DNA from: an uncultured Chlamydiae bacterium
GTDB lineage: Bacteria > Chlamydiota > Chlamydiia > Chlamydiales > Rhabdochlamydiaceae
NCBI GenBank assembly: GCA_945957075.1
Contig: CAMFJP010000076.1
Location: forward strand, 1-6,729
Length of the DNA stretch: 6,729 nt
Reading direction: 5' to 3'
Shown: positions 6,601 through 6,729 of the stretch, one piece after another
Position numbering within the stretch: the first letter of the stretch is position 1
Layout: each line of letters opens with the position of its first letter
Notes under the pieces: model-generated
Databases searched by the model: none
What the model saw: the letters and a program-made list of their open reading frames with translations, nothing else
Told to the model about the DNA's origin: nothing
Position numbers and translations under genes: made by a program

Positions 6601-6729
6601 TGTGTCCATAGTGGGGAAGGCCTGTTGCAACGGGGGGGCCGTCATAAAAAGAAAAGAGGGGGGAGGATTTTCGTTGCTCTACAGAGCGCTCAAAAACATG
6701 GTTTTTCTCCCAAAACGCTAGGATGTCAG
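3665..6729 (-). CDS. ileS: Isoleucyl-tRNA synthetase, eukaryote-like long type (IleRS2); 5' end cut by window edge
   Basis: This enzyme charges tRNA-Ile with isoleucine in the cytoplasm. The frame is open from the right edge, with 1020 residues visible. Comparable proteins have roughly 1040, so only some 15-20 N-terminal residues are missing, and the GTG at 6574 is an internal valine, not the start. In visible numbering: FYDGPPVATGLPHYGH with class I HIGH motif HYGH at 39-42; WDCHGLPVE at 69-77; CP1 editing domain with TTTPWTLPSN at 208-217 and GTGIVHAAPAFGEVD ending at 312; RYWGTPIPIW at 436-445; GEGLDQTRGWFY at 530-541; KMSKR at 572-576 (5014-5000), followed by LKNYPEP. The anticodon-binding helical domain follows, then the C-terminal region with NKINTMRRDAGF. 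KMSKR and the lack of the C-terminal CxxC zinc pair place it with IleRS2 rather than the E. coli type. The editing aspartate at the end of GEVD is kept. It ends in TAG, overlapping the antiporter start. Confidence 0.97.
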   Translation of the reverse strand, partial: DILAFWEKNHVFERSVEQRKSSPLFSFYDGPPVATGLPHYGHILAGTIKDTVLRYKTMKGFCVPRRFGWDCHGLPVENEIEKAHNLSGAHAIDSFGVARFNEECRSIVLRYVQEWQRTTERMGRWVDFSKTYKTMDLSYMESVWWVFSELYAKGLIYEGFKVMPFSTKLGTPLSNFEANLNYKDVEDPSLTIALPLLGQDNTCLLVWTTTPWTLPSNLALMVNPEGLYAKIKTEKGLFILAESRIQEYFQDTAVTIETFSGKELIGHSYTPPFDYFTKTKQQKTFQIIAEESIALDEGTGIVHAAPAFGEVDFFACAREGIEPVCPVDQNGTFTEETPDLQGLFVKDADKKIIQTLKQKGYVLRHTQIRHRYPFCWRSDTPLIYKVVNTWFVAVEKIKPTLLETVQEIRWVPGHIKEGRFGKWLENARDWAISRSRYWGTPIPIWRSADGEIRVMSSIKQLEEFTGVTVKDLHTHYIDTLTFEDNGKHFQRIPDVFDCWFESGSMPYAQNHFPFENKELTQSAFPADFIGEGLDQTRGWFYTLSVLSAALFEKPAFKNAIVNGILLAENGAKMSKRLKNYPEPDKILNAYGADAMRFYLLSSPAVRGEDLRFSEAGVEQVLRTVLIPLWNAYIFFATYAHIYSWKPEDHTPAKQPIDLWILSIQENLIDAVSSSMESYQLDLAIEPLARFIDQLTNWYIRRNRARFWSEHATEDRRAAFSTLYTTLHTLVKLLAPFMPFLSERIFLELRDIKDPISVHLTDYPTYTPENRSLDLEKQMQNAQTAVKLGHALRKEYKVKVRQPLNAAYLVVADEDTLSSLKEQELIIRDELNVKTLHYLQEESAFVTLSLKPNFRILGKRAGAHMPLLQKQLSACSAQKIKQLLDGHSIELEINGAPFPISPDEVSIERKVREGICASTHEGITVVLEITLTEELILEGLARELVNKINTMRRDAGFSVTDRIDVTIDTTNQVKHAFELHKEYIYHETLTVKSTFSANAGTTWDLNGETTTISIATHEEKN

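Noticed and set aside
6632..6666. G7 and G6 runs in ileS as a phase-variable tract
   Set aside because: The frame is intact across both, the runs encode conserved residues (Gly-Pro-Pro and Ser-Pro), and switching off an essential synthetase makes no sense.

Overview
The window carries one continuous set of genes, all on the minus strand and read right to left: isoleucyl-tRNA synthetase (5' end cut by the right edge), an APC-type amino acid antiporter, a tRNA-Leu(CAA), a VanX-type D-Ala-D-Ala dipeptidase, the c-di-AMP synthase CdaA, and its YbbR-domain partner CdaR (3' end cut by the left edge). There is no sign of a mobile element, CRISPR array, prophage gene or broken gene, and no gap between genes above about 100 bases.

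The organism is most likely a member of the Chlamydiota, probably an environmental (amoeba-associated type) relative rather than Chlamydia itself. This is inference. It rests on the eukaryote-like long IleRS (KMSKR signature), the cdaA/ybbR pair in the same general neighbourhood as ileS (also so in Chlamydia as I remember it), an antiporter of the kind chlamydiae use to take up host amino acids, a tRNA gene without an encoded CCA end, and moderate AT-leaning composition. Other phyla that carry this IleRS type cannot be excluded.

Layout by region. Positions 6729-3665 hold ileS, open at its 5' end, so the usual first ATG lies outside and about 1020 residues are visible. The antiporter (3681-2299) starts inside the last codons of ileS with a 17-base overlap, which implies co-transcription and translational coupling. 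A good promoter-like pair (TAGACA, 18-base spacer, TAAAAT) at the 3' end of the antiporter precedes the tRNA-Leu gene (2262-2179). The dipeptidase gene follows 47 bases after the tRNA, with no visible terminator between them, so it may be read from the tRNA promoter. A gap of about 90 bases holds a weaker promoter candidate, then cdaA (1508-711, or 1547-711) and cdaR (714 to beyond base 1) overlap by ATGA.

Functional reading. ileS and the antiporter share amino acid supply and use as a loose theme. cdaA-cdaR is the conserved c-di-AMP synthesis pair, tied in other bacteria to cell-wall and osmotic homeostasis. The dipeptidase beside it hydrolyses the cell-wall precursor D-Ala-D-Ala, so the left half has a cell-envelope theme. 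I see nothing that qualifies as a wholly new system. The most interesting points are the dipeptidase beside the c-di-AMP genes, the tRNA promoter buried in the antiporter gene, and the shortened antiporter C-terminus.
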